Origin: Corallochytrium limacisporum
Taxonomy: Eukaryota > Opisthokonta
Assembly: GCA_002811645.1 (NCBI GenBank)
Contig: PDIP01000073.1
Location: 1-64,000 of the forward strand
Length of the DNA stretch: 64,000 nt
Reading direction: 5' to 3'
Below, one piece after another: positions 10,363-20,591 of the stretch. A program made the translations under genes and the position numbers. Each line of letters begins with the position of its first letter. The first letter of the stretch is position 1. The notes under the pieces were generated by a model. That model did no database searches. It was not told where the DNA came from and saw only the letters and a list, made by a program, of their open reading frames with translations.

Positions 10363-12039
10363 ATGCCCATGGTTGACACAGCAACGGGCGGCAGAAGCTT
10401 TGATGCAAGCTATGCTGGTGGTACACCATATCCGTCTACAAGTGTAAAACCGCTCGGGATCAACCAGAAATCGAACATCATCGGTGGTGTACAACAGCAG
10501 GGAAATCCTAATCCAATGCATGGAGCTGGAAAGTTCTTCTTCCGCAAGCGCCGCGAACGGGTCAACTGGAAAAACGTTGCAGCACTGGACCTGGACCGGG
10601 TGATCCGCACGGTGGACGTCAAGGCTTTGGCCATCAACCTCGACAACATTTGTTTTGCGGATCTCGACGCAGAAGACTTCCAATTCTTGGACCCTAACTT
10701 TAGCAAGCTCTTCCGACTGTCACAACTTATTATTGAATATCTTTGCCACTCCCAGGAACATTTGGTGAAGCAGATTGAAACTGCCCGAAAGGATGCGAAT
10801 GAAATATATGGCGAACAACAAAAGCTTGTGGAAGAGATTCGTCTACGCGACAGCCAAATCCTGGACCTTCGCAAAGAACTCAAACAGCGACGTAAGATCA
10901 TCGCCGCCTACCAGACCATGCTCAATACCGGCGGCGGTGGCTACCATCGCTGTACCTACTGCCGGAAGGCTTTTGTCACCGTGGCCTACCTACAGGCGCA
11001 CTTGGAGCGTCGTCACCCCGAATATGTGGTGCCCAACCCTCCTGAACCTGTACGCATCCATTTGGACAACCCACCGGAGCCAGTAAAGATTCCTGCGTCT
11101 GTTACCGCCGAGGATGTGCAGCGTATGATGAAGGAACTTACGGACAGTCTAACCAGGCAGTTTACAGCATCACAGGAGAAGCTGCGCGGCGAGCTGGCGT
11201 CAATGCAAGATGCACTGGACGAGGAGCGCCAGCATGCTAAGGGCCGAGAGGCCGATTTTGAGTCGGAGAAGGAGCGTCTGCGCCTGGAGCACCAGGAGGC
11301 CTTACTGGGCCAACGCGAGCATATGCGTGAGGGCCCAACACAGGCACGTAGCAGTGGCCGTGGGGCCGGTCCGGTTGGTCCATCCTCCATGGTCGGTGGC
11401 CGGCCTCGCGGTGCCCAAAACAAGCAGTCTCGCACTGCAGCGACCCATGGAACCAACGGCCCATCCTCAATGGGTGCCTTCCAGCGAAGTGGAGCAGGCG
11501 CATCGTCTCCTGGGCGTAACCCTATGCTCCCGCACAAAATTGCAGCGGGAGGTGGCATGGTCAGCCAGGAGCGTGAACCAGCCGGGGGAGCCCCTACCAG
11601 CGCACCGGTCGCAGCAACTGCACTGACCGACGACGATGAAGAGTTTTTCATGTCTGATGAAGAGGAGGATGCAACAGTTCCACGCGGAGCCGCTGGCAGT
11701 GATGATCACACCGACATCGTGGCGGAGTTCTCGCGGGCTCTAAAGCAAAATGGGTCAGGTATACCACAGATGGGTGAAGACTTTGGTGATATGGATGAAA
11801 TCAGCATGGACCAGGAAGAGGAAGGCCGCGATCCGTACGATGCTCCGGACGGCGATGACTCGTTCGAAGTCGACGTGCCGGAGGACATGGAGGAACGGGC
11901 AGGACGGACGCAGGAAAGCATTTATTCTTTCGACCATATACGCGTCGATAACAACCGCGCTGCCGCCAACCAGCCTCCCATTGAGGAGGACATGGCCGAC
12001 TTTGACGATATTGATCTGGATGACTTAAGTGTTGTGTAA
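10363..12039 (+). CDS. DZIP1-like zinc finger protein (ciliary/basal body family)
   Basis: A 558-residue protein whose N-terminal half matches the DAZ-interacting zinc finger protein 1 family. In animals these act at the basal body and centriole appendages in ciliogenesis and Hedgehog signalling. Diagnostic features are FFFRKRRERVNWKNVAALD near residues 58-77, the following conserved segment on a helical region (LSQLIIEYLCHSQEHL), a coiled coil over about residues 130-185, and a single C2H2 finger with Cys197, Cys200, His213 and His218. A second predicted coiled coil lies at about 250-320. The C-terminal third is low complexity: Gly/Ser/Pro/Arg-rich, then strongly acidic (several runs of Asp/Glu) to the end. 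The ATG at 10363 lies 15 codons before the family-like Gly-rich leader. The gene is intronless. Its presence argues that the organism builds, or recently built, cilia or centrioles. Confidence 0.9.
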   Translation: MPMVDTATGGRSFDASYAGGTPYPSTSVKPLGINQKSNIIGGVQQQGNPNPMHGAGKFFFRKRRERVNWKNVAALDLDRVIRTVDVKALAINLDNICFADLDAEDFQFLDPNFSKLFRLSQLIIEYLCHSQEHLVKQIETARKDANEIYGEQQKLVEEIRLRDSQILDLRKELKQRRKIIAAYQTMLNTGGGGYHRCTYCRKAFVTVAYLQAHLERRHPEYVVPNPPEPVRIHLDNPPEPVKIPASVTAEDVQRMMKELTDSLTRQFTASQEKLRGELASMQDALDEERQHAKGREADFESEKERLRLEHQEALLGQREHMREGPTQARSSGRGAGPVGPSSMVGGRPRGAQNKQSRTAATHGTNGPSSMGAFQRSGAGASSPGRNPMLPHKIAAGGGMVSQEREPAGGAPTSAPVAATALTDDDEEFFMSDEEEDATVPRGAAGSDDHTDIVAEFSRALKQNGSGIPQMGEDFGDMDEISMDQEEEGRDPYDAPDGDDSFEVDVPEDMEERAGRTQESIYSFDHIRVDNNRAAANQPPIEEDMADFDDIDLDDLSVV

Positions 12040-12132
12040 GTTTACGGCAAAGGCAACATATTAACGGGAAGTTCTCAAAATAGGCTAATACGACTGCACA
12101 GACATTCTCTATTGGCCCTTTTCAACAAGAAT

Positions 12133-13224
12133 CTATTGACATCTGAACACAGCCTTGCCGCCCCTGGCACTTTCAAAAGCGCGGGCAACGCATTCCTTGC
12201 CCTGGTCGAGGGAAAAGAATGCATCAATGGGCACATCTAGCGTGCCTTCCTTAATCATGGCAATAAGATAATCATACATGATCTGAATTTCCTCTTGGCT
12301 CTTGCGAGGCATATACATACCCAGATGGAAGCCCTGGAAGGTCATTCCCTTGAAAATAAGAAAGCCATTCGGAATGGTCAAAGGCTTTAGGCTCATGGCT
12401 CCATAGGTAAGGACGTAGGCGAACTCCTCGAGACATTTGGCCATCTCCTTGCACGATTCTCCTCCAACGCCATTCAATCCCAGCTTTGCCTTTCCCGTGC
12501 CCTTGGACCTGATCTGAGGGATCACGTCCTTTGCGTAGGGAGTATCATCCACCACAACAATGTCAGATCCAAGTGCTTTGATCTCATCAACAGATTCTGG
12601 CCGCCGCACGGTGGTCACAACATGTAGACCCATCTTCTTTGCGACCGCAATCACTGCCGCCGCAATCGCAGAGGTGCCTAGGTTCTGAATGATCCAGTCA
12701 CCCGGTTCAAGGTCCACCACCCATTTGAGCATAGCATAGGCTGTGCAAGGATTGACATGAAGCATGGCAGCTGCAGCCTGTCGTGTTTCGCTTGCATCAG
12801 CGGGCAATCCGACTTTGAAACAGTTTGAGGTCGGCGCTACAATGTACTCTGACCACAATCCACCACCCCACTTGGGACCCCCGTTGTTGTGTTCGGTGCA
12901 TTCCTTCAGAGGCATGCTGCCTTTCACCGCGACATCATCACCGGCCGCGAAACCTGTGGTATCAGGACCGACTGCTTCGATTCGTCCGTAGCCCTCGAGG
13001 CCGACTGGGGCCGGTAGCCCTGCAGGGACCATGAGATAAGTGCCCTCGCAAACGTTGATATCGGATGGATTCACCGGGCTATACAGCATCTTGACGAGGA
13101 GCTCGCCCTTCTTCAGGGAGTTGGCAGCTGGTGGGGGTACATCCCGGACTTCAATGCCCTTGGAGGGATCGCCTCTGTTGAAACTTGTTAATGTTACTGC
13201 CTTCATCGTTTGATCGTTTTGCAT
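12133..13224 (-). CDS. enoyl-[acyl-carrier-protein] reductase, MECR/ETR1 family
   Basis: Medium-chain dehydrogenase/reductase-type trans-2-enoyl reductase, the last step of each elongation cycle in mitochondrial type II fatty acid synthesis (NADPH-dependent). Family evidence: YSPVNPSDINVCEGTY near the N-terminus, HVNPCTAYAML before the cofactor domain, the segment VIQNLGTSAIAAAVI at the nucleotide-binding site, LGLNGVGGESCKEMAKCL, VLTYGAMSLKPL and a LIFKGMTFQGF-like segment. Length (363 residues) is typical. The frame is open upstream, but the first ATG is at 13224, with another at 13206 in a better initiation context (A at -3). Neither start gives an obvious mitochondrial presequence, so targeting is uncertain and a cytosolic quinone-reductase-like role cannot be excluded. 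It converges on DZIP1 with about 90 bases between stop codons. Confidence 0.88.
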   Translation of the reverse strand: MQNDQTMKAVTLTSFNRGDPSKGIEVRDVPPPAANSLKKGELLVKMLYSPVNPSDINVCEGTYLMVPAGLPAPVGLEGYGRIEAVGPDTTGFAAGDDVAVKGSMPLKECTEHNNGGPKWGGGLWSEYIVAPTSNCFKVGLPADASETRQAAAAMLHVNPCTAYAMLKWVVDLEPGDWIIQNLGTSAIAAAVIAVAKKMGLHVVTTVRRPESVDEIKALGSDIVVVDDTPYAKDVIPQIRSKGTGKAKLGLNGVGGESCKEMAKCLEEFAYVLTYGAMSLKPLTIPNGFLIFKGMTFQGFHLGMYMPRKSQEEIQIMYDYLIAMIKEGTLDVPIDAFFSLDQGKECVARAFESARGGKAVFRCQ

Positions 13225-14110
13225 AAAAGTCAATTTATCCTTTGCTGACTATTCACTGGGACTGCTCAACCATCTGCCGCTTTCTTACACCTGTGAAGGA
13301 ACACAGCAAGCGAAACAACTACAGATAAGGTGACCATCACAGACATCTTGCTATAAGCTAGCCGACGCATCTTTACACCACACTCACTCACACTTTCTCG
13401 CTCGCTCAGTCCCATGGACCCGTGCTCCTACCTGGAGTGCGCAATGAGTGTCGCTCACTACTGCTTCTCCGCCTTCAGACTCCGAAGTGTCTCGGTTGGA
13501 CGTGGCTTTGTTAGTGCTTGCCCCCCCCCCTCCCCACGATTATTGAGGTCCCCACGGGGCACACAATCACCAGTGCTCGTCATCTCCGCCTCCCTCGAAG
13601 GCCAGATGATAAATATAGCCTCGCCCTTCCCCAAGAGCGTAGTGGACAGAGCGCGCACGCACAGATCCGGACAAAACTTGTGATGTTTTAAATATTCCCC
13701 GTATATAAATATGATGAAAATGGTAGTTGTTCAAAGATGTACGTATATGTAAATGAATCCGCTCGGTCCTCCGCCCTACTCCTTAGGTTTTGTTAAAACC
13801 TCTCAGTTGGCTAGTGAAACCCCCCTCCTCCCTTCTTCCCTGGGGAGGGGGGGGGGGGGAAAGGAAGCAACGAAGATAATTTGCCTACAACCATCGCATC
13901 GCATCTTTGTTTGTATTGATTAGAGACGAAGGAAAGCAGGTGAACGGACCGGGTTAATCGATCCATTTGCCTTCACCACCACCACTCAATACGTCGATGT
14001 TAACGGAGAAAACAATAAACATGACATGCAAACGGTTAGTATGTGCAAAACTATGGATGTATGACATGTAATTCTATGAGATGCTAGATGTGTCTGGATT
14101 TGATGACATT
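13225..14110. other. intergenic region, MECR promoter side and AMT 3' side
   Basis: It holds the MECR upstream region and the 3' flank of the first ammonium transporter gene. It contains a run of ten C near 13521, the C-rich/poly-G element at 13820-13859, and AT-rich sequence around 13690-13760. I see no gene. Confidence 0.5.
13820..13859. repeat. C-rich/poly-G inverted repeat
   Basis: A C-rich arm with only T interruptions (13820-13840), then four G, an A and thirteen G. The arms can pair with G-U-tolerant matching. It lies about 600 bases upstream of MECR and about 250 bases past the AMT stop codon. Confidence 0.75.
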
Positions 14111-15553
14111 TCAGGCCGTAGGCCTTGCGTTCTTTACAGGGACTCGGTGGCCGTTGATGTAGACCTGGTCGTTTTCAGTGGCCTTGTTGGATTCCCCTTC
14201 TCGCTGTAGTTTGGAGAAATCCTGGGAGCCGGTGGTGACCTGGGAGTCTTGGTAGGCGTCACGGGGATAGGCAGGCTCTCCATGCTTGTACAGATCAATA
14301 CCTTCTAGTTCAACCTTCTCAGTCACGCGCACTAGACCAAAGAAATTGCCTGTGAAGAAGGCAATGCTCATGGTGACGCCAACCCATGCAATGATGGTGA
14401 GACATCCAACAATGTTCCAGCCGAACTGCTTGAAGGAATCCGAATCCCACTGGTAGAAGATACCGGTGTCGACGGAGAACAGAGGAGCAGCCAGAGTACC
14501 CCAGATGCCAGCACCCAGATGGACGGCGACAGCTTCAACAGGGTCATCAATTCCAGCCTTCAGAACCATGTTGGCCCAAATGACTTCAGTGATACCGGCA
14601 ACTATGCCGATCACGTAGGCGGCCCAGGGATAGACAGAGTCTACGCCGGCGCAAATTGCAACCATACCCCCGAGGGCACCGTTCACGGCACCAAGGAAGG
14701 ACCACTGCTTGTTCTGGATCCATAGAAAGATCAGAGCAGCGTTGGCACCGCCAGCACCAGCCAACAGAGTGTTGACGATGGCAGCATTCAGGGTGTAAGA
14801 GGAACCACCAACAACGGTCAACTCGGATCCACCATTAAAGGCCAGGAAACCGAACCAGAGGATGAAACCACCAAGAGCAGCCAGGACCGTAGAGTGACCA
14901 GGCATGGGCAAAGGACGACCAGCCTCGTCGAAGCGGCCAATACGGGGGCCAATGATGTAGGATCCGACCAGGCCGGCCATACCACCGACACAGTGGACCA
15001 TTGTTGAACCAGCGTAATCCTGGAAACCAATTGCTCCATCGTTGGGACCTTCGGTATCGAGCCAGCCACCGCCCCAGTGCCAGTGAGTAGCAATGGGGTA
15101 GACAAAGCCAGTCAAGATAATGGAATACATCGCGTATCCCTGAATGGTCATGCGCTCAGCGACCGCACCAGACACGATGGTGGCGGCAGTGGCAGCGAAG
15201 GCGAACTGGAACCAGAAGTCAGCGAAGAGACCACGGTTTTCGCAGTTATTCAGATCGTGCAAAGCGAAGAAGTTGTTGCCAGCAAACTCATTGCCGCCAC
15301 CGTAGGCGAAACCGTAACCGAGCAGCCAGTAGGATGTTGCACCGATCGCAACATCCATGAAATTCTTGAATAGAATGTTTGTGGCGTTCTTTGACCGAAT
15401 GGAACCAGCCTCGAGGAAGGCGAAACCTGCTTGCATTAAGAAAACGATCATACCAAAGATAGCCAGGAACAGCTGGTCAATGGAGACCTCAAGTGCGTCA
15501 ATGCGCTCAGTATCTGTCGTGGCCACAGGGCAGTTTGTCGCGCCGGCAACCAT
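14111..15553 (-). CDS. ammonium transporter, AMT family (copy 1)
   Basis: Plasma-membrane ammonium transporter of 480 residues with the predicted 11 membrane helices of the Amt/Mep/Rh fold. The first half of the pore twin-histidine pair is in GFVYPIATHWHWGGGW, and the second is in VEAVAVHLGAGIWGTLA. Also visible are NILFKNFMD in the first helices, FWFQFAFAATAATIVSGA, the Amt signature region around DEAGRPLPMPGHSTVLAALG, and a short hydrophilic C-tail after RVTEKVELEGIDLYKHGEPAY, the region that gates transport in the trimer. Start is the ATG at 15553, which gives a short extracellular N-terminus with a conserved-looking Cys. It is intronless. A closely related second copy lies 7.1 kb away in the same orientation, and a stretch of about 150 bases is nearly identical at DNA level between them. 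Confidence 0.96.
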   Translation of the reverse strand: MVAGATNCPVATTDTERIDALEVSIDQLFLAIFGMIVFLMQAGFAFLEAGSIRSKNATNILFKNFMDVAIGATSYWLLGYGFAYGGGNEFAGNNFFALHDLNNCENRGLFADFWFQFAFAATAATIVSGAVAERMTIQGYAMYSIILTGFVYPIATHWHWGGGWLDTEGPNDGAIGFQDYAGSTMVHCVGGMAGLVGSYIIGPRIGRFDEAGRPLPMPGHSTVLAALGGFILWFGFLAFNGGSELTVVGGSSYTLNAAIVNTLLAGAGGANAALIFLWIQNKQWSFLGAVNGALGGMVAICAGVDSVYPWAAYVIGIVAGITEVIWANMVLKAGIDDPVEAVAVHLGAGIWGTLAAPLFSVDTGIFYQWDSDSFKQFGWNIVGCLTIIAWVGVTMSIAFFTGNFFGLVRVTEKVELEGIDLYKHGEPAYPRDAYQDSQVTTGSQDFSKLQREGESNKATENDQVYINGHRVPVKNARPTA

Positions 15554-16060
15554 GTTTGCTATTTGTGTTTGACGAACTTCTATTACTACTACAGAATGCT
15601 TGTTTCCGATGTTATCCGATGTTTACTACTAAAGCTTGATGTTAAAACTTTTCAAGGTTAGACGATCCTACTTTCTGTTAATACCCGTAGGAGCCACCTC
15701 GAGACAAGTTACTTCAGATATCAGTCGCACGCGAAGCAATGTTCGGACGCGTTCACTGACTCCGGTTTCCTAAACCGCATAAACTTTCCGACAATCCTTT
15801 TCTGGCACGAGTCCCAACAAATCGAAGGAGTGCGAAGAGAGTGAAGAAGCTTGTATTCAGCATCACAGGGACCCCGCGTATCATGGGCTTGGTGGGTTGA
15901 CGGGAACGGCAAAAGAGTTAGAAATCGAACGGACCGAACACTTGAACGTCCATCGGTACACAGGTAAAGTCACCGCACATTTTTCTCTCATTTCCTAGAA
16001 GTGGACGGGCGGTTGATCCGGGGATGAACGAGGAGGGGGAGGGAGGGGAAGGGGAAGGAG

Positions 16061-16270
16061 NNNNNNNNNNNNNNNNNNNNNNNNNNNNNNNNNNNNNNNN
16101 NNNNNNNNNNNNNNNNNNNNNNNNNNNNNNNNNNNNNNNNNNNNNNNNNNNNNNNNNNNNNNNNNNNNNNNNNNNNNNNNNNNNNNNNNNNNNNNNNNNN
16201 NNNNNNNNNNNNNNNNNNNNNNNNNNNNNNNNNNNNNNNNNNNNNNNNNNNNNNNNNNNNNNNNNNNNNN
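16061..16270. other. assembly gap (210 N)
   Basis: A run of unknown bases flanked on the left by purine-rich G/A repeats (ggggaaggggaaggag) and on the right by eight G. The gap sits in the kind of G-rich sequence that recurs upstream of genes here, about 500 bases upstream of AMT copy 1. Confidence 0.99.
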
Positions 16271-19200
16271 GGGGGGGGAAAGGGTCCACAGAGGCAGATG
16301 CTGGAAAAAAAAAAATATGTAGCCAACGGCGAAAATTTGCGACGAGCCCTTCTGAGAACTGGGCGCCCGCAAGACAACACTCTATCACATTTCTTCTACT
16401 CCCTTTCTCTTTTCCTTAGTGGTGTATGTTTTGGCCCACCGCTGCCTTCCCGCTCCCCTCTCCTTGCCTCCGGGTAGGTAAGGGAAGGAGTAAGAAACGA
16501 AACGGGGACTTTATTGCGTTTGCCTGCCGCTCCCCCTCCCCTCCTCTGTCCTCGCTCTCTCTCTCTGCTCTTACTGCGCGTGTGTGTTCGTCCTCAGCTG
16601 CTTCATCCTTCCCTCCTCCTCCTTCGGTTGGTGGGGCGAGTACGCTCCCCGGGACCATCACACACGGGACGTGGGCGGCGATGCGTGGTTGGGCAAGGCT
16701 AGTGGGCTTGTCTGAACCGTTCAAAGTAGAACAAACTGTGCGTCACCACGGGTCATCATCACCCGGTAGCCCCGGGCAAAATGCGTCCAGGAAAAAAACT
16801 CCTTGAGGCCCTGCGGGACTACACACTGTCTCCACCATTCGTGTTACGAGAACAGGTCGAAGTGGAATCGAAAAGTACTATCGTCATTGCCACTCAGAAA
16901 GTGACGAACCCCTCTGGTGGAGAACGCCCTGGGAAACTTAATACTGGATGGCCCAGCTCTCTTGATCAAGGTCGTAGAGTTGCGGTACACCGGAAAAGCC
17001 CTTCAAAGTTGCATGTTCGAAAAAAATAAGGTTCCAGATCTGATATAGACAACTGTGTGGTTCACCCCTCGACAGAGCGCCCCCAACCTGACTGCACATT
17101 TATCAATTCATTTTGCTTCTCATTTCGTCGAGAGATAGAAATCAGTTTGCGCCGCTCATGTCGCTCAGCTTTAGAGCCGGATCAGTCCGGGGCATCAACC
17201 ACCAGCCCTGACACGTCGATGGTCAGTACGTCGGAATGAAGCAGGAAACAGGGATCCGACATATCAAACAGTCATTGCGTACTCCATGTCCGGCGCACTG
17301 TGATTCCAGGGGCCAATCAAAGTGACACGTACAAAGGAATCATACACAAGGCCAGGGCAGGACTTCAGGAACCACTCTTTCTACATTATCAAGGTCGTTG
17401 GTCCGCGCATGGTTTATCATGTACTTAGTCAATGGTAACTTTTTTATTTGTTGGGACAAGGTTTGATTTCTTTCGCCATCCTCAAGTGTCCGCTGTACCT
17501 TAACATCACCAACTCGCTTCCAGTTGGCCCTATCGATACCCTTCTTAGATAGAGTGCTTGGGTTGGACAGAGTGAGATGGAATCCAACTCTCGCAACACG
17601 GAGCCCTTGTCCGAAGGAGCAAGCCCCTTCCCTGCCATTGCCTACGACCCGGGCACCGATGGAGGACAGGTATAGTTAAGCATATGTACAAATTTAGCAA
17701 ACAAGACCCGTCAACGAGGCCCAAGATGGCAGGAAATCTTCAAACGCACAAGCCAGTGAATCTTCGAGTGGCTGATATTTTCCTGCCCACTTCGGGAAAA
17801 CCAGTCCAGTCCTTCCTGTTGTATCTACCGATGGGACACGCACCAGAGAACACAGAGTGAGCACTTTGCTTGTCGAACGTACCATCGACCCGCCACGGGA
17901 TTTGCTGTGTGCCTCACGAGGCCAGACGAGACAAACAACTTCCAATTCCGGATGGTATTCTTACAATTGAGGCAATGCTACCACCAATGCCACTGCTGGC
18001 GGGCTGGCTTAGTTCCCTTCTGCCCGCACCACTTCACGGTTCGGTAGCTGAAGATTTTTGTGCGGTAAATGTATGGGGGATTGTGGGCAAACTTTAAACC
18101 AAACGGCCCTGACAACATTTCCTTTGGTTGTACGGAAAGCGTGAGGTCGTTTGTCACATGCTTTCAACATTACTTCTCCACGACATCAACATTGGAAGAC
18201 TCTTCTCCTGTCCCGCACAGGGTCCCCCTTGCCGATGAGAGCAGGAAGAATGGCACGAGTACTAAATGTGTGTGTCCTTCTTTTCACGAGTTTCCCATTC
18301 TCGTTAAAGTTGGTAGGGACAGTCTTTTGTTCCACGCACTGATTGCGGAATCGCTTTGCCACCAGCAGTGTGCCCACCGTCCACACACAACGGCATGCTG
18401 ACAAGCGAAAGAAGTGAAGTACCCTAAGAAAATTTGGGGGATGGTTCTGTATGGGCCCTTTCCAAACAACACTATCACAGTCAACTATCGATGCGGAATA
18501 TCATGCACGGGAGACGTACGCTATCAAAATTGCACCAACTTCGCACCATGTCGGGTGTGCGATAAACAATCGAAGGGGACAAGAATGAAAAAAAAAACTT
18601 GAGCAAACAGTATACAGAACTACGAATTGTCTCTTAGTCAACAAAGTATTACGGTGGCGTATTGCGGTAGATCACTGCTTGGCGTATGTCCAGACCAAGT
18701 TTTTTCCTCTCTTTTCGTTTTCTCTCCATCCTGGAACCCCTCCCACCCGGGCAGAAACAGGGAATCGGGTGGTGGGGTGCAGCACAGGGGCTTTTTACTG
18801 CGGCTGGCTCGCCCCGCACGAAACCTCATGATTCTACCTATCAATAGGAACAGTGCTGCCTGATCTTCGCTCTGCAGATCAGTGTGCGATGGGTTTTTTA
18901 ATTTTGTTTTTGATTTTGAATTTTTGGTGACCCTGCTCGAGCTCTCAAAATGTTCGTATCCCTCCCACACAAGTGAAATGTGTCTACACAACCGCTCTTA
19001 TACCGGGGCAGTCTTCTTTTCCTTTTGACAGGCAGGGCATAATACTTCTTTCCATTGGAGTCAAAGAGCCTCAACAGAGCACACGGCAGTCGACAGCGGA
19101 GTGTCCAAATACAAACACCCCGCCATCAGGGCTGTGCATGTCCGTTCGGGTTCGGTCCTGTGGTGCAAGAAGCTTGCGTTCAGGGGGGCCCACATCACGC

Positions 19201-19759
19201 ACATGACCCTTGGGGAGTTTTTTTTTGTCTCCCTCCGTCCCCTTCGCGACGGTCCTTGTGCCAGATAAGGGACGCGTGCTATATACCTCACAAGATTTCA
19301 GTCGTAAACAAAAGGATGGGGAAGGGTACTTGATACACCGCACAAGTATGGCCAAACTATAATTCGTGATGGATTCCGGTGTGCTGTCTCGAGTCGAAGA
19401 CCGATTACCGGGAGGAGGAGGAAAACGGAAGAGTTTGAAACATGGCTACAAACCCAAAGCAATACATAAGTAAACAATAATTGCTTAGTTGTTGAAAATG
19501 GTAGCGAAATCGTCAATGGTGAAGTGTATTTCCCAATCTAGAGAAGCAGCGGAGAAGGCGGGAAGGGAAGGGGGGGTAGGCCGGCCAGAAAAAGAATGCG
19601 TATCTCTGGGAACCTGTAAGAAAGGTCCTTTAGACAAGATAAGATCGATATAATAAAAGTACGACAAATATTCTCCACTGCGGGAGGGTGCAGCTGGTTT
19701 GGGTACGAACTCCTCCTCCCCCCCTTTTTTTTTTGAGCTGTGATCTCAGTTGGCCAGTA

Positions 19760-19780
19760 CCCCCCCGGGAGGGGGGGGGG
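19760..19780. repeat. poly-C/poly-G inverted repeat
   Basis: Seven C, then ggga, then ten G. It can fold into a C/G hairpin. It lies mid-spacer between the two AMT genes, not near a recognised start codon. Confidence 0.8.
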
Positions 19781-20522
19781 CTCCTCCGAAAGTCCGTCCC
19801 GAACTCCCACTCCCGGTTGAAAGGAAAAAAAATGGGAAAAAAACACCGAACACTCCCTACGGTGGTACCGTGATAGCTACATACCCCTCCCTTTCAGCCA
19901 CACAAATTCATTGGAATGTGTGTGTCTGTGTGTGTCGGGTGGAGCGGGGAGGGGGAATAAAAGAGCTGGTGTCATCGGTACCTTCACCTGCGGTGCAATT
20001 CCCTTTGTTTTTTTTCTATCCGTCCGTGGCTATATGAAGACTACGCTACCTTAAATCTCTTGTTAATTTTTTGGTTGTCTTTTATGGTTGGTGATGCCCG
20101 CTTGCCCCGGACAGCCAAAGCATGAAAAGCCATTTTGTGTTCCTCTATTTAAAAAACTGTCCCAGATTTTCCACCACGTGACATTCATTTCTGCGACATT
20201 AGTCGCGGATAGGAGCGGCTCGAGTAGGAAACGGAACGGTAAGATAGGAAATTTTGTCGAAGAAGACCCGCCGACTGAAGTGACCACAAACCATCCCTCG
20301 TCGCACACAACACACACACGCACAAAAAAAAAATAGAGACACACTCACTAAAACCAAAACTGTAAAATTGGGGTTTGGCACTTCACCTGTCTCGATTTGG
20401 CTTTGAAAAAGAAAGATAATCAGCCCCTCTCCTCCGAGGCGTGGGTGTTGTTCTGGTTTTCGATGTGTGTCCGCCCAATCTGCGAGACGAGGGGCGGGGA
20501 AGGGAGGAAGGGAGTGGAGAGT

Positions 20523-20523
<1 letters not shown>

Positions 20524-20588
<65 letters not shown>
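20524..20588. repeat. uninterrupted (CTG)n trinucleotide repeat, about 21 units
   Basis: A perfect TGC/CTG tract of 65 bases followed by imperfect ctg/gtg/ttg units to about 20611. It reads as poly-Leu, poly-Ala or poly-Ser in the open frames around it, but no conserved protein surrounds it, so I treat it as an intergenic microsatellite. Confidence 0.95.
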
Positions 20589-20591
<3 letters not shown>

